A DNA stretch of 64,000 nucleotides from Streptomyces cylindrosporus (GCF_022698165.1 NZ_JALDAY010000024.1:1-64000), one strand, 5' to 3'; counted from the stretch's first letter, positions 27,375 through 34,513 are shown. The notes: generated by a model not told the origin, from the sequence alone. Numbers and translations are program-made.

Positions 27375-27402
27375 GAGGATGGGGTCCTTTCGGGTCTGGG
27401 GG

Positions 27403-27579
27403 TCAGGCGGCGGGCTGGTAGTCGGGGCTGGTCTTGGTGGGCGGAGGCTGCTTGATGAAGTCGAGGACATGCGCAGGCGCTGGGGCGCCGGGGGTGGCGA
27501 CCAGCGCGTACAGCTCGTAGGCGTCGTCGGTCCAGACGGCGGGGTTGCCGTGGCTCTCGCGGAACTCCAGGCCGGTCAT
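27403..27579 (-). CDS. Small protein, unknown
   Basis: 58 residues beginning MTGLEFRESHGNPAVW and ending in a Pro/Thr-rich tail. The start overlaps the stop of the preceding gene by four bases, which supports real translation. No family recognised. Confidence 0.5.
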   Translation of the reverse strand: MTGLEFRESHGNPAVWTDDAYELYALVATPGAPAPAHVLDFIKQPPPTKTSPDYQPAA

Positions 27580-28028
27580 CGCGCCTGCTCCGGGGTGGTG
27601 GGCACGGGCTGGGTTTCGCTGGTGTGGGGGAAGGCGGTGCGGCCGTCGTCCATGTGGACGGTGAGGCGGCCGTTGGTGAGGTTGCTGCTGTGGACGGTTC
27701 CGGTGGCTCCGGCGGGGTGGCGGGTGCTGGCGGCTTCGATGGGGGTGGTGAGTTGGATGCGCTGGCCGTGCAGGGGGGTGGGGCGGGCGGCGTTCCACAG
27801 TCGGTCCAGGCTCGGGGTGAGGAGGCGGTTGAGGAGGCGGCGGGTGGTGTGGGCGATGCCGTATCCGGCGGTCATGGCGGCGAGGAGGGTGGTGAGGGTT
27901 TTCGGGCCGGGGAGGTTGTAGAGGGTGTAGCCGGTGGTGGTGCCGAGGGCGGCGGCGGTGAGGTAGGTGCTGGCGTGGAGGGTTTCGAAGGCGAGTTGGG
28001 CTCGGGGCTTGAGGAGTGGCTTGTTCAC
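27576..28028 (-). CDS. Membrane protein with C-terminal beta domain
   Basis: 150 residues. Two membrane-like segments at about 18-62 (TYLTAAALGTTTGYTLYNL; LTTLLAAMTAGYGIAH), a basic turn, then a soluble beta domain (QRIQLTTPIEAAS, GTVHSSNLTNGRLTVHMDDG) of the kind that regulates or caps membrane proteins. Function unknown. A hairpin lies upstream. Confidence 0.5.
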   Translation of the reverse strand: MNKPLLKPRAQLAFETLHASTYLTAAALGTTTGYTLYNLPGPKTLTTLLAAMTAGYGIAHTTRRLLNRLLTPSLDRLWNAARPTPLHGQRIQLTTPIEAASTRHPAGATGTVHSSNLTNGRLTVHMDDGRTAFPHTSETQPVPTTPEQAR

Positions 28029-28085
28029 GGTGGTCCTTTCTGGTGCGGTGCGGTGCGGCGGGTGGTTTCTGGGCTTGCGGGGGCC

Positions 28086-28115
28086 CGATCAGCCGGGGCG
28101 GGTGGCGGCTGATCG
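28086..28115 (-). terminator. Hairpin within the transfer operon
   Basis: Perfect 10-bp arms CGATCAGCCG and CGGCTGATCG with a 10-base loop, in the 141-base gap between two leftward genes. Confidence 0.55.
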
Positions 28116-28169
28116 GACTCCGGCGAGTCCAGCGGGGCCCGGCAGGTCCGGACCCCGGGGGCGGGGTGG

Positions 28170-28352
28170 TCAGGCGACGGTCCGCTCGACGACGAAGCCA
28201 TCCGGCTGCGAGTGGCCGCGGACTTCCTCGACTTCGGCACCGGGCGTCTGCCGCCAGAAGTCCTCGCTGTAGCCGCTGATGACGGTGTTGCCCTGCGGCG
28301 TCGTCACGCGGAACGCGATCTCTTCTCCGGTGTCGGTGTCGCGACGGAACAT
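28170..28352 (-). CDS. Small protein, unknown
   Basis: 60 residues (MFRRDTDTGEEIAFRVTTPQ), beta-rich, with GGACC-type site upstream. It may be a small ligand-binding or capping fold; nothing recognised. Confidence 0.5.
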   Translation of the reverse strand: MFRRDTDTGEEIAFRVTTPQGNTVISGYSEDFWRQTPGAEVEEVRGHSQPDGFVVERTVA

Positions 28353-28375
28353 GGGGCGGTCCTTTCGGGGCGGGG

Positions 28376-28774
28376 TCAGATGCCGTCGATGGCGGCGGAT
28401 GTGTCGGATGCGAACTGGGCGAGGTCGGGGTGGGCGAGGACGAACGCGGTGGTCTCCCCGTTGAGTTGGGCGACCTTCTGCTGGTCGAGCGGGAGCGTGC
28501 GCAGGGCCGGGTTCGAGTCGGCGGTGGCGAGGCGGGCGATGAGCTGTCCGAGGGCGTTGACCACGTTGGTGCCGTCCGAGCCGCCCGCGACCGCGGCGAT
28601 CAAGGTCTGCGTGGCGTCCAGCGTGTGCCGGTCCAGGGCGAGGTGGCGGATGCCGTCGCGGATCAAATCGATGCCGGGGTGGATGCCGTCCAGGTCGTCG
28701 AGGATCCCGGCGAGCTCCCCGTCGAGCGGAGGGACGGCGTTGCCGGCGGCGTGGACACCGTGCGGGCCGTTCAC
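28376..28774 (-). CDS. Helical protein, unknown
   Basis: 132 residues, helical, with LDDLDGIHPGIDLIRDGIRH and LGQLIARLATADSNPALR. Four-base overlap with the neighbour upstream. No family recognised. Confidence 0.5.
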   Translation of the reverse strand: MNGPHGVHAAGNAVPPLDGELAGILDDLDGIHPGIDLIRDGIRHLALDRHTLDATQTLIAAVAGGSDGTNVVNALGQLIARLATADSNPALRTLPLDQQKVAQLNGETTAFVLAHPDLAQFASDTSAAIDGI

Positions 28775-29118
28775 AGCTCACCATCCTCGGAGCCGAGGAG
28801 CGTCGCAAAGCCGGTCAGGACGTCGTCGACGTCCGCGTCGGTGAGGTCGTCCTCGGCGAGCGGCAGCGGGGCCGCGGCCGGTTCGGCGCCCCCGGTGCAG
28901 TCCATGTAGTTGGAGAAGGAGATGACCGCGTCGACGAGGCCGTCCTCGGCGGGCAGGGACAGGTTCGCGTCACCGATGTACGTGCCGTCCGCGAGGCGGA
29001 GGGTGACCATGAGGGCGGGGATGCCGTCCGGGTCGAGGTGCTGGAGCTGGTGGAGGAGGAGTTCGGCGAGTTCCCGCGGATTCGGGATGTGCGGCCTCTC
29101 CGGCGTCTGATCGGCCAT
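28771..29118 (-). CDS. Acidic protein, unknown
   Basis: 115 residues from MADQTPERPHIPNPREL. A helix (LAELLLHQLQHLDPDG), a beta hairpin (ALMVTLRLADGTYIGDANL) and an acidic C-terminal half (EDDLTDADVDDVLTG). The start touches the HNH stop. Acidic DNA-mimic-like composition is worth noting but not proof of function. Confidence 0.5.
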   Translation of the reverse strand: MADQTPERPHIPNPRELAELLLHQLQHLDPDGIPALMVTLRLADGTYIGDANLSLPAEDGLVDAVISFSNYMDCTGGAEPAAAPLPLAEDDLTDADVDDVLTGFATLLGSEDGEL

Positions 29119-29504
29119 CACGCACCCCCCACCGGGACCACGGAGCGCTCTACCGGCGCCGCGTTCAGCTTGGTGAGGCGGTACACCAGGACGGCCAGGA
29201 GCGGCATGAACGCGGCGGGGATCTGGTCGCCCTTCGCCTGGTTGCACGGCTCGCAGGCCAGCACCAGGTTCCTCAGGCCGATGTTCTTCACCAGCCGGTT
29301 CGGGATGACGTGGTCCAGCGTCGCGTCCTGGTGGAAGTTGCGGAACTTGGCACCGCAGTAGGTGCACTTCTTGCCGTGGCGCCTGGCCAGAGCGCTGCGC
29401 TTGTCGGCCCGGTTGCAGATCCTCTTCCTGGACCTTCCGGCGGCCTGGTACCAGGCGTCCGGCGCGGGCACGCAGCGCATGGCGATAGCGGTGGTGGCGG
29501 GCAT
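29118..29504 (-). CDS. HNH endonuclease
   Basis: 128 residues. Zinc pairs CTYC (near residue 47) and CEPC (near 84) flank the HNH core LDHVIPNRLVKN, with NLVLACEPCNQAKGD after it. Basic N-terminus. HNH proteins nick or cut DNA; in phages they serve packaging, homing or restriction. Here it is far from the terminase, in the transfer operon, so a nick-type role in transfer or free homing is possible. Confidence 0.8.
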   Translation of the reverse strand: MPATTAIAMRCVPAPDAWYQAAGRSRKRICNRADKRSALARRHGKKCTYCGAKFRNFHQDATLDHVIPNRLVKNIGLRNLVLACEPCNQAKGDQIPAAFMPLLAVLVYRLTKLNAAPVERSVVPVGGA

Positions 29505-29686
29505 CAGACCGTCACCGCCTTCACGTCGAACGTGTCGGTGGCGAGGTTCATGACGACGGTGACGGTCAGGCCCTCGGCGCGGCGAGCGTCGGCGAACTCC
29601 TCCGCCGTCCAGCTGCCACGCGGGCCACCCGCCGGGAAGCGTTCGAGGACGGTGGTGGTCTGGGTGGGCGTGTCGGCGGCCATCAC
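29504..29686 (-). CDS. Small protein, unknown
   Basis: 60 residues; N-terminal coil then FADARRAEGLTVTVVMNLAT and a short strand end. Overlaps the stop of the upstream gene by four bases and meets the HNH start by one base, so the three are coupled. Confidence 0.5.
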   Translation of the reverse strand: MMAADTPTQTTTVLERFPAGGPRGSWTAEEFADARRAEGLTVTVVMNLATDTFDVKAVTV

Positions 29687-30057
29687 AGGCTCACCGCCCG
29701 GCGGATCGTACGGACCAGACGGCTGGCCTTACGGCGCGCGCTCCGCGCCCGGTCGCCGGCCATGATGCCGATCTGAACGAACGGGCGAGCCTTGAAATCC
29801 GACCAGGCCAGCTGCCGCTGGGCGCGCTTCTCGCAACGCCGGGCGGCGCTGCGGTGCGCGGCCGCCAGCAGGTAGTACGAATCCCGGACGGCCGCCGCAT
29901 CGGCGAGCTCGCCCCGCGAGACGGACAGCCGGGCCGCCGTGGCCTCAGCGCAGCGCATCCGGGCGTAGTGGAAGTTCGCGGTACGGGCGGGAACCTGGTG
30001 GACGTTGTCGACGAGGACGCTGGAACTGGTTGTCGATGCGCAAGTACCATCACGCAT
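29683..30057 (-). CDS. First gene of the leftward transfer operon, unknown
   Basis: 124 residues; start chosen at MRDGTCAST because AGGAGG lies nine bases upstream. Very basic and helical (CEKRAQRQLAWSDFKARPF; ARSARRKASRLVRTIRRAVS). The composition suggests a nucleic-acid-binding protein. As the promoter-proximal gene it may control the operon; no recognised domain. Confidence 0.5.
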   Translation of the reverse strand: MRDGTCASTTSSSVLVDNVHQVPARTANFHYARMRCAEATAARLSVSRGELADAAAVRDSYYLLAAAHRSAARRCEKRAQRQLAWSDFKARPFVQIGIMAGDRARSARRKASRLVRTIRRAVSL

Positions 30058-30128
30058 GGGTCGACCTCCTGGTGATGCAGGGGTTCGGCTGTCCGTTCCG
30101 GTGGTGAGACACCGGGCGGGACCGGGAG

Positions 30129-30161
30129 CCCCGGTCGGCCTGAGACCGACCGGGGTTTCTT
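30129..30161 (+). terminator. Intrinsic terminator reading rightward
   Basis: Arms CCCCGGTCGG and CCGACCGGGG with a 7-base loop, followed by TTTCTT. It faces rightward, so it would block rightward readthrough into the regulatory gap rather than end a gene. For the leftward transcript the same hairpin lies in the leader. Confidence 0.6.
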
Positions 30162-30170
30162 GCTGTACCG

Positions 30171-30199
30171 ACAGTACGTGAGTACTGGCGCATTGACAA
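30171..30199 (-). promoter_or_regulatory. Promoter of the leftward transfer operon with AGTAC operator
   Basis: Leftward strand: -35 TTGTCA, 17-base spacer, -10 TACTGT. The spacer contains the palindrome AGTACGTGAGTACT (30173-30186), and another AGTACT lies at 30199-30204. A repressor bound here would shut the transfer operon. In pSAM2-type systems a KorSA GntR protein does this job (established); the factor here is inferred. Confidence 0.65.
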
Positions 30200-30220
30200 G
30201 TACTAGGTAGGAGTGAGTTC

Positions 30221-30511
30221 ATGTCTTCAGCCGCAGAGAGGAGGGAAATCCCCGAGATGGTGACGTTCACGGAGATCGCCAAGCGTGTGACCGAGCGGAA
30301 CCTGGTCTCAAGACCGATCACACGGCAAGGCGTCCGCCACATCGCAGAAACGGACCCGGCATGGCCGGTACCGCAAGAGCAGTGGATGAAGGTCGGTAAC
30401 GCCTGGGCGATGCCCTGGGACCCCATTGAGGAGTTCTTCAGGCAGCGCACTTCGCGCGGGCGAGGCCCCAACAAGGTGCCGCGCCGACAGGCGGGTGACT
30501 CGGATGAGTAA
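30221..30511 (+). CDS. Small DNA-binding (HTH/excisionase-like) protein
   Basis: 96 residues. The stretch VTFTEIAKRVTERNL followed by ITRQGVRHIAETDPAWPVP reads as a winged-helix/HTH of the type that picks a helix for DNA contact, then a WAMPWDPIEEFF motif and a basic tail. It begins the rightward regulatory block, with GGTAGGAG as ribosome site. A related protein is encoded 1 kb downstream. Likely a repressor or excisionase-like regulator of the divergent promoter. Confidence 0.6.
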   Translation: MSSAAERREIPEMVTFTEIAKRVTERNLVSRPITRQGVRHIAETDPAWPVPQEQWMKVGNAWAMPWDPIEEFFRQRTSRGRGPNKVPRRQAGDSDE

Positions 30512-30578
30512 AGCGCCCCAACAGGCACGTCGCCGCCTCCCCTACCTGCCGCACCGGCTTGCCCTGCTCGGGTCAGTA

Positions 30579-30597
30579 GAGCACTACTATAGTGCTC
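30579..30597. promoter_or_regulatory. GntR operator palindrome
   Basis: Perfect arms GAGCACTA and TAGTGCTC around CTA, 35 bases before the GntR start. The sequence TATAGT inside it could be the -10 element, so binding would block its own transcription. Autoregulation is the usual mode of KorSA-type regulators. Confidence 0.7.
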
Positions 30598-30631
30598 ACA
30601 CCAATACCTCGAGCGAGAAAGGGGCGTGCAC

Positions 30632-31360
30632 ATGAGCGGTAAGGCCGGATATGCCGAGATCGCCACCCACTACCGGCGGCTGATTTCGGACGGCACGCTC
30701 GTCCCTGGCGAGCCGATGCCGACGATGAAGGACGTCTGTAAGCAGTTCGGCGTCGCGATCGCCACGGCCAATAGGGCGTTCCAGATCCTCAAGGCGGAAC
30801 GCCTCACCGTGGGGAAGCCAGGCGTAGGCACCGTGGTGGCTGAACGGCCCCGCGTCGCCACGACGGCCGCGGCGCGCCTGAAGAGGATCGGCCGCACGGG
30901 CGACCCGTACGGCTACAAGGAGAAGTCCATCAAACACACTGCGGCTCTGCGGTCAGCTGACGCGGCGGTGGCGGAGGCTCTCCACATCGATCTGCACGAC
31001 GAGATCGTGCTGCGTACCCGCGTATTCGTGCGAGACACCACTCCGACAATCGCGGCCTTGTCCTGCATCCATGTGCGGGCTCTTGAAGCGGTCCCGGAGT
31101 TGCTCAGTACCGAGCCGATGGGTCGGTTCTGGCAGGAGATCTACACGGAGAGGACTGGTCGGACGGTCACCAAGTCGCCGGAGAGGCGGACCGCTCGCCT
31201 GGCCTCCCAGAACGAGCTGGACCTGCTGGAAGTGCGAGTGCCCGAGAGCGTTCCCGTGCCTGTTCTCATCTTGGTGAACGTGTTCCACGACGAGGATGGG
31301 CCGTTGGAGTACTGGGAGGACGTCTATGGGCCATCGCTATGGCAATCAGACGACGAGTGA
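30632..31360 (+). CDS. GntR-family regulator (KorSA-like)
   Basis: 242 residues from MSGKAGY (GAAAGGGG seven bases upstream). N-terminal GntR winged helix at about 5-70: YAEIATHYRRLISDGTLVPG, MPTMKDVCKQFGVAIATANR, PGVGTVVAE. The C-terminal UTRA-like domain (about 95-240) has LHDEIVLRTRVFV and LEYWEDVYGPSLWQ. In Streptomyces elements such proteins repress transfer (kil/tra) and replication genes. The palindrome upstream supports autoregulation. Ligand unknown. Confidence 0.85.
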   Translation: MSGKAGYAEIATHYRRLISDGTLVPGEPMPTMKDVCKQFGVAIATANRAFQILKAERLTVGKPGVGTVVAERPRVATTAAARLKRIGRTGDPYGYKEKSIKHTAALRSADAAVAEALHIDLHDEIVLRTRVFVRDTTPTIAALSCIHVRALEAVPELLSTEPMGRFWQEIYTERTGRTVTKSPERRTARLASQNELDLLEVRVPESVPVPVLILVNVFHDEDGPLEYWEDVYGPSLWQSDDE

Positions 31361-31401
31361 CTGAGGAGTGGGAGCAGATGGCTGACCAGCCCTGAACAGC
31401 A

Positions 31402-31438
31402 GAGACGGCCGAACCGAGTTGCCTCGGCCGACCGTCTC
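31402..31438 (+). terminator. Hairpin after the GntR gene
   Basis: Arms GAGACGGCCGA and the matching CCGACCGTCTC with one mismatch, in the gap after the GntR stop. No T-run. Confidence 0.5.
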
Positions 31439-31504
31439 CACGCCGGCGCACTGCGAATGCGTCCCGGCTGCACAGAGAACCCCTTGAGGAAGAAGGATCT
31501 GTAC

Positions 31505-31825
31505 GTGTCGAGCGTATCTAAATCTTCGGAGCCATCGAAGATTCCCAGTCATGGCGACCCCGCATCACCGGATGGAACGCCCCTGTTCGTCACCTTTAAG
31601 ACCGGTGCTGCCCTACTTGTGGAACGCGGCCTGGTCGACAGCATCACGCCCGACGGCCTCCGCTACATCGCCCGTGAGGTGAAGTCGTGGCCATTCGGCG
31701 ACACGCCGGGGAAGCTGCCGTACGGGAGAGTCGGCAACACCAGAACCATGGAGACCGGGACCTTCCTGTCGTACTTCCAGGACGGCCCACCTCGAGGCGG
31801 CAGAGGCCGCACGAGGAAGTCATGA
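31505..31825 (+). CDS. Second small DNA-binding (HTH/excisionase-like) protein
   Basis: 106 residues from the GTG after AAGGATCTGTAC; a longer in-frame form is possible. FVTFKTGAALLVERGLVDS and ITPDGLRYIAREVKSWPFG line up with the protein encoded at 30221 (VTFTEIAKRVTERNL, ITRQGVRHIAE, WPVP), so the two look like diverged paralogues. It ends in a basic tail. Followed by a hairpin terminator. Regulator of replication or transfer by context. Confidence 0.55.
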   Translation: MSSVSKSSEPSKIPSHGDPASPDGTPLFVTFKTGAALLVERGLVDSITPDGLRYIAREVKSWPFGDTPGKLPYGRVGNTRTMETGTFLSYFQDGPPRGGRGRTRKS

Positions 31826-31871
31826 ACGGCGCCCGGGCCTGGGTTTCGCAGACCTGCCCCGGACACGCAGA

Positions 31872-31909
31872 ACGGCCGGCGTGGAGTTCGCAGCTCCTCC
31901 ACCGGCCGT
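31872..31909 (+). terminator. Hairpin terminator upstream of the replication gene
   Basis: ACGGCCGG pairs with CCGGCCGT, with an inner GTGGAG/CTCCTCCAC extension. It separates the small regulator from the replication transcript. Confidence 0.55.
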
Positions 31910-31977
31910 CAAGCAAGACCAGCGGGGTGCAAGCCGCTGGGTTCATCGAGTCCCACCAAGCGAAAGGGGTCCCCGAA

Positions 31978-32055
31978 GTGAGGGTACCCGTACTAGTGAG
32001 CCTCACGGCAAGTGGCACCTGCGTGATCATCCGCACGGCGGGGGTGTCCGCATGA
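31978..32055 (+). CDS. 25-residue leader peptide overlapping the replication gene
   Basis: GTG start with AAAGGGG eight bases upstream; the peptide begins VRVPVLVSLTASG and its stop overlaps the replication start by four bases (ATGA). Probably couples initiator translation to ribosome loading. The GGGTACCC core lies in its first codons. A longer frame starting 156 bases earlier was rejected because it crosses the hairpin and lacks a ribosome site. Confidence 0.45.
   Translation: MRVPVLVSLTASGTCVIIRTAGVSA
31982..31989. promoter_or_regulatory. GGGTACCC core upstream of the replication gene
   Basis: Same core as the three operators at 35.4 kb, here flanked by GTGA and GTACTAGTG. If it is bound by the same repressor it would link replication control to that regulator. 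Only half of the flanks match, so this is tentative. Confidence 0.35.
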
Positions 32056-32591
32056 GCCTGTGGCCGATCCTGTGGGCCATCAACAGTGCGCCTGTGGCCG
32101 ACGCCGAGGAGCGTCTGATCCTGGTGGCGCTGGCCGACCGGGCGTCCAGCGACGGGACTGATGCGTATCCGTCGAAGAAGTCGATCGCCCAGGTGGCGCT
32201 GATCGACGCGAAGACGGTGCAGCGCCGGCTGCGCACCCTGATGGAGCGCGGTCTGATCGCGGAGGGGAACCAGGATGCCGCCCGCCGGATCCCGGAGCAC
32301 TTCCGGCCGACGGTGTACGACCTGCTGATCCCGTACTCCTGGTGGTCCCCGGCGGACATGGAGCGGGTGAACTCCGAGCGGGTCGGGCGAGGCCTTCGCC
32401 CTCTCACCCCGCAGGACCGGCCCGATCTGGCAGAGGCTCCGCCGCGGAAGGCACGGGCCGACAAGGGGAGGCGCCGGAAGAAGGCTGCAGCCGACGGGGG
32501 GACTACAAGTCCCCGGGGGGAGGACTCTGAGTCCCCCGGTCAAACCGGACAGGAGGGGGGGACTACAAGTCCCCCAAACCTCCCCTACTAA
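32052..32591 (+). CDS. Replication initiator N-terminal part (HTH, phage O/Rep-like)
   Basis: 179 residues. An MSLWPILWAINSAPVADAEE start and a wHTH (about 25-85: LVALADRASSDGTDAYPSKK, AQVALIDAKTVQRRLRTL) are typical of the HTH_36-type initiators of Streptomyces elements. Basic linker, then a tail rich in GGTTSP blocks written by the inverted repeats below it. In lambda the origin iterons also lie inside the initiator gene (established). Homologous proteins I know of this type are longer; the missing part seems to continue in the +1 frame. Confidence 0.72.
   Translation: MSLWPILWAINSAPVADAEERLILVALADRASSDGTDAYPSKKSIAQVALIDAKTVQRRLRTLMERGLIAEGNQDAARRIPEHFRPTVYDLLIPYSWWSPADMERVNSERVGRGLRPLTPQDRPDLAEAPPRKARADKGRRRKKAAADGGTTSPRGEDSESPGQTGQEGGTTSPPNLPY
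32498..32575. repeat. Three inverted repeats in the initiator gene, candidate replication origin
   Basis: Centres near 32506, 32528 and 32566. First and third are GGGGACT-ACA-AGTCCCC type (third with 8-bp perfect arms), the second is GGACT-CTG-AGTCC. They lie at the 3' end of the initiator reading frame, like phage origins nested in their initiator gene. They also contain long G-runs where a frame change seems to occur. Confidence 0.6.
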
Positions 32592-32700
32592 CCCACCCCT
32601 GCAACCTCCCCGTCCTTCCGTCCCGGCCGACGATGCTGCGGGAGCGGATGGAAGGACGGACGGCGCATCAGTCCCCCGTCGAATCGTCAGGAATCCGGGC

Positions 32701-33090
32701 GTGGATCTGTTGGTGGCGATCGGCGCCGAGAAACCAGAGTTCCTTCTGACCGGACAAACGCTGCGGGATCAGGGGATGGCCGTGGCCGGCATGCTGGCGT
32801 CGGGTTGGACGCCGGAGCAGCTGCGCCAGGTGATTGCCGGACGGCCGTTGCCGGACGAGATCACGACGACCGTCGGGGCGATCATCTCGGGCCGGATTCG
32901 GCAGGCGTTGTCTGGTCCGGTCCCCGAGACCGTGGGGGCCGGCACGTACATGTCGGCGATGTCAGTGGGCGTCGCTACGCTCCCCCGTCAGACCGTCATC
33001 CCCTTGCAGAACTGTGATCGCTGCGACCACGCCTTCCGGTCACCTCAGCCGGGCTTGTGTCCCGGTTGCCGAGAGGACGTGACTGCCTGA
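32701..33090 (+). CDS. Replication initiator C-terminal part (frame-shifted partner)
   Basis: 129 residues from the first GTG; the frame is open further upstream without a stop through and past the repeats. VDLLVAIGAEKPEFLLTGQT and LRDQGMAVAGMLASGWTPEQ resemble the C-terminal half of Streptomyces initiator-type proteins, ending in a zinc-type pair CDRCDHAF and CPGC. The upstream in-frame reading (ADDAAGADGRTDGASVPRR) looks like natural linker. So this is probably the rest of the initiator, reached either by frameshifting or separated by a one-base change. Confidence 0.6.
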   Translation: MDLLVAIGAEKPEFLLTGQTLRDQGMAVAGMLASGWTPEQLRQVIAGRPLPDEITTTVGAIISGRIRQALSGPVPETVGAGTYMSAMSVGVATLPRQTVIPLQNCDRCDHAFRSPQPGLCPGCREDVTA

Positions 33091-33731
33091 TGGGCCAGAC
33101 CTTCAGCGTGCACATCGACGTGGCCGGCCACCGCATCCCCGGCACGTGGTGGGCATGGGGCGGAGCCACCCAGGGAGGGGAACGCAGCGAATCCCCCAGC
33201 TACGGCACAGAGGTTGAAGTTCCCGCCGTCATCGAGCTGCTGGACCTGGTTGTCGCAGGCGCCGTATCGGCTGAGGAGGCTCGCAACGTCCTCAACCACA
33301 TCGCCACAACGATCAACGAGAAGATGCGCGACGGGTACTCCAAGTACTTGTCGTTCGACGAACTCGACGACCAGACGGAAGACGCTCCCCAGCAGCCGAA
33401 GCAGCCCGCGCCAGCTCCCACGCTGGACGAACGCTGGGTGTACGCCGTGTCGTCCGAGACTGATCCAAGAGCCATAAAGATCGGCGTCGCCACGGACATT
33501 CCGAGGCGGCTGAGGTCGCTACAAGTGGGATGCCCGTCCCCGATCTTGCTGCGCTGGAGTGAACGCGGCGGGTACCCGCTGGAGCGGCATCTGCACAATA
33601 CGTTCGCGGATCGGAGGATCAGTGGCGAGTGGTTCGACTTCCGCGATGTCGCAGACCCCGTGAAAGAGATCGACGCTGCTGCGAGGGCCTTCCTTCGCCA
33701 GTTCGAGGGCGATGAGCCTGACGCAGCCTGA
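33090..33731 (+). CDS. GIY-YIG nuclease-like protein (T5orf172/MUG113 type)
   Basis: 213 residues; ATG overlaps the previous stop by one base. The C-terminal 95 residues hold WVYAVSSETDPRAIKIGVAT, PRRLRSLQVGCPSP, LERHLHNTFADRRISGEWF, the order of the MUG113 branch of GIY-YIG domains. The N-terminal half (WAWGGATQ, AEEARNVLNHI) is not recognised. Such proteins may nick DNA or bind branched DNA; location beside the initiator suggests a replication accessory role. Confidence 0.72.
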   Translation: MGQTFSVHIDVAGHRIPGTWWAWGGATQGGERSESPSYGTEVEVPAVIELLDLVVAGAVSAEEARNVLNHIATTINEKMRDGYSKYLSFDELDDQTEDAPQQPKQPAPAPTLDERWVYAVSSETDPRAIKIGVATDIPRRLRSLQVGCPSPILLRWSERGGYPLERHLHNTFADRRISGEWFDFRDVADPVKEIDAAARAFLRQFEGDEPDAA

Positions 33732-33783
33732 CCGACCGCGCGGCGTCTCGGGTCTTCGGGTCTGGGGCGCCCATCACGCGGGA

Positions 33784-33816
33784 CCTATTGCTTAGCAATG
33801 AGATAGGGGTTACGGT
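33784..33816 (+). promoter_or_regulatory. Regulon promoter P1 (shared operator)
   Basis: CCTATTGCTTAGCAAT is followed by GAGATAGGGGTTA. -35 TTGCTT (33788-33793), 17-base spacer, -10 TACGGT. The perfect palindrome ATTGCT-T-AGCAAT covers the -35. Reads rightward into the genes from 33956. Confidence 0.85.
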
Positions 33817-33955
33817 GGTCGTACCGCCCCGGGGGTTCAACCCCTCGAAGGACATTCCCCCCGGGTGCGGGCCCTACACGAACCTCCCCGAAGGGAAGGC
33901 CCGCGTGCGCAGTCTGGACCGTCCAGCCGCACCAGCCTTCCCAACGGGGGACACC

Positions 33956-34123
33956 GTGACCGAGAACCACCTGCACAACGACCGATTCCCGACCGACCCG
34001 CGCACCCTGATGTTCGTCATCACGACATGCGCGGCGCTCTCCCTGCTCCTGCCCACCGACCGGGTGCAGTCGTTCACCGGTCTCCTCGGTATCGCTCTCG
34101 CCCTGCTTCCGGGAAGGAGGTGA
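33956..34123 (+). CDS. Small membrane protein
   Basis: 55 residues from a GTG after GGGGGAC. One membrane helix (LMFVITTCAALSLLLP) and a second hydrophobic end (LLGIALALLPGRR). It is the first gene behind promoter P1. A holin or membrane regulator is possible from its shape, but there is no neighbouring lysin. Confidence 0.45.
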   Translation: MTENHLHNDRFPTDPRTLMFVITTCAALSLLLPTDRVQSFTGLLGIALALLPGRR

Positions 34124-34254
34124 ACGTGTACCGCCCGGCCGTGCCCCCATGACGGCCGGCACCCCACGGCCCGGCTGTCCTCCCCTCTGGCAGCCGGGCC
34201 CGCGACATAACCGCGACACTGACCTGAGACCCTCCCCGCGAAAGGAGACCCGAC

Positions 34255-34497
34255 ATGGACCAGCGGGAAACCCTCGGATACGCCCTCTACCGGTGGGACG
34301 ACACCACCACCCCCACCCGAACCGACCACCACTACCTCGAAGCCGCCGGACTCGCCATCACCCACGGCGGCGCCAACCTCGACTCCTTCGACCAGCTCGT
34401 CGAAAACGTGTCCCTGTGGGACGCGGCCGCCGGCCCGATCCCCGAGCGGCGCCGCGCCGACTACCTCGAGCTGGCCGACATCCTCATGAAGCGCTGA
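34255..34497 (+). CDS. Small protein, unknown
   Basis: 80 residues with GAAAGGAG seven bases before ATG. Contains YALYRWDDTTTP and HYLEAAGLAITHGG. No family recognised; likely an early gene of the P1 operon. Confidence 0.55.
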   Translation: MDQRETLGYALYRWDDTTTPTRTDHHYLEAAGLAITHGGANLDSFDQLVENVSLWDAAAGPIPERRRADYLELADILMKR

Positions 34498-34513
34498 AGG
34501 CCTTTCACTTCCT

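Noticed and set aside
31822..32055. 77-residue gene overlapping both neighbours
   Set aside because: It crosses a hairpin terminator and has no ribosome site; the 25-residue start inside it is better supported.
33832..33848. GGGGTTCAACCCC, resembling a tRNA T-arm
   Set aside because: No D-arm, anticodon arm or acceptor stem around it.
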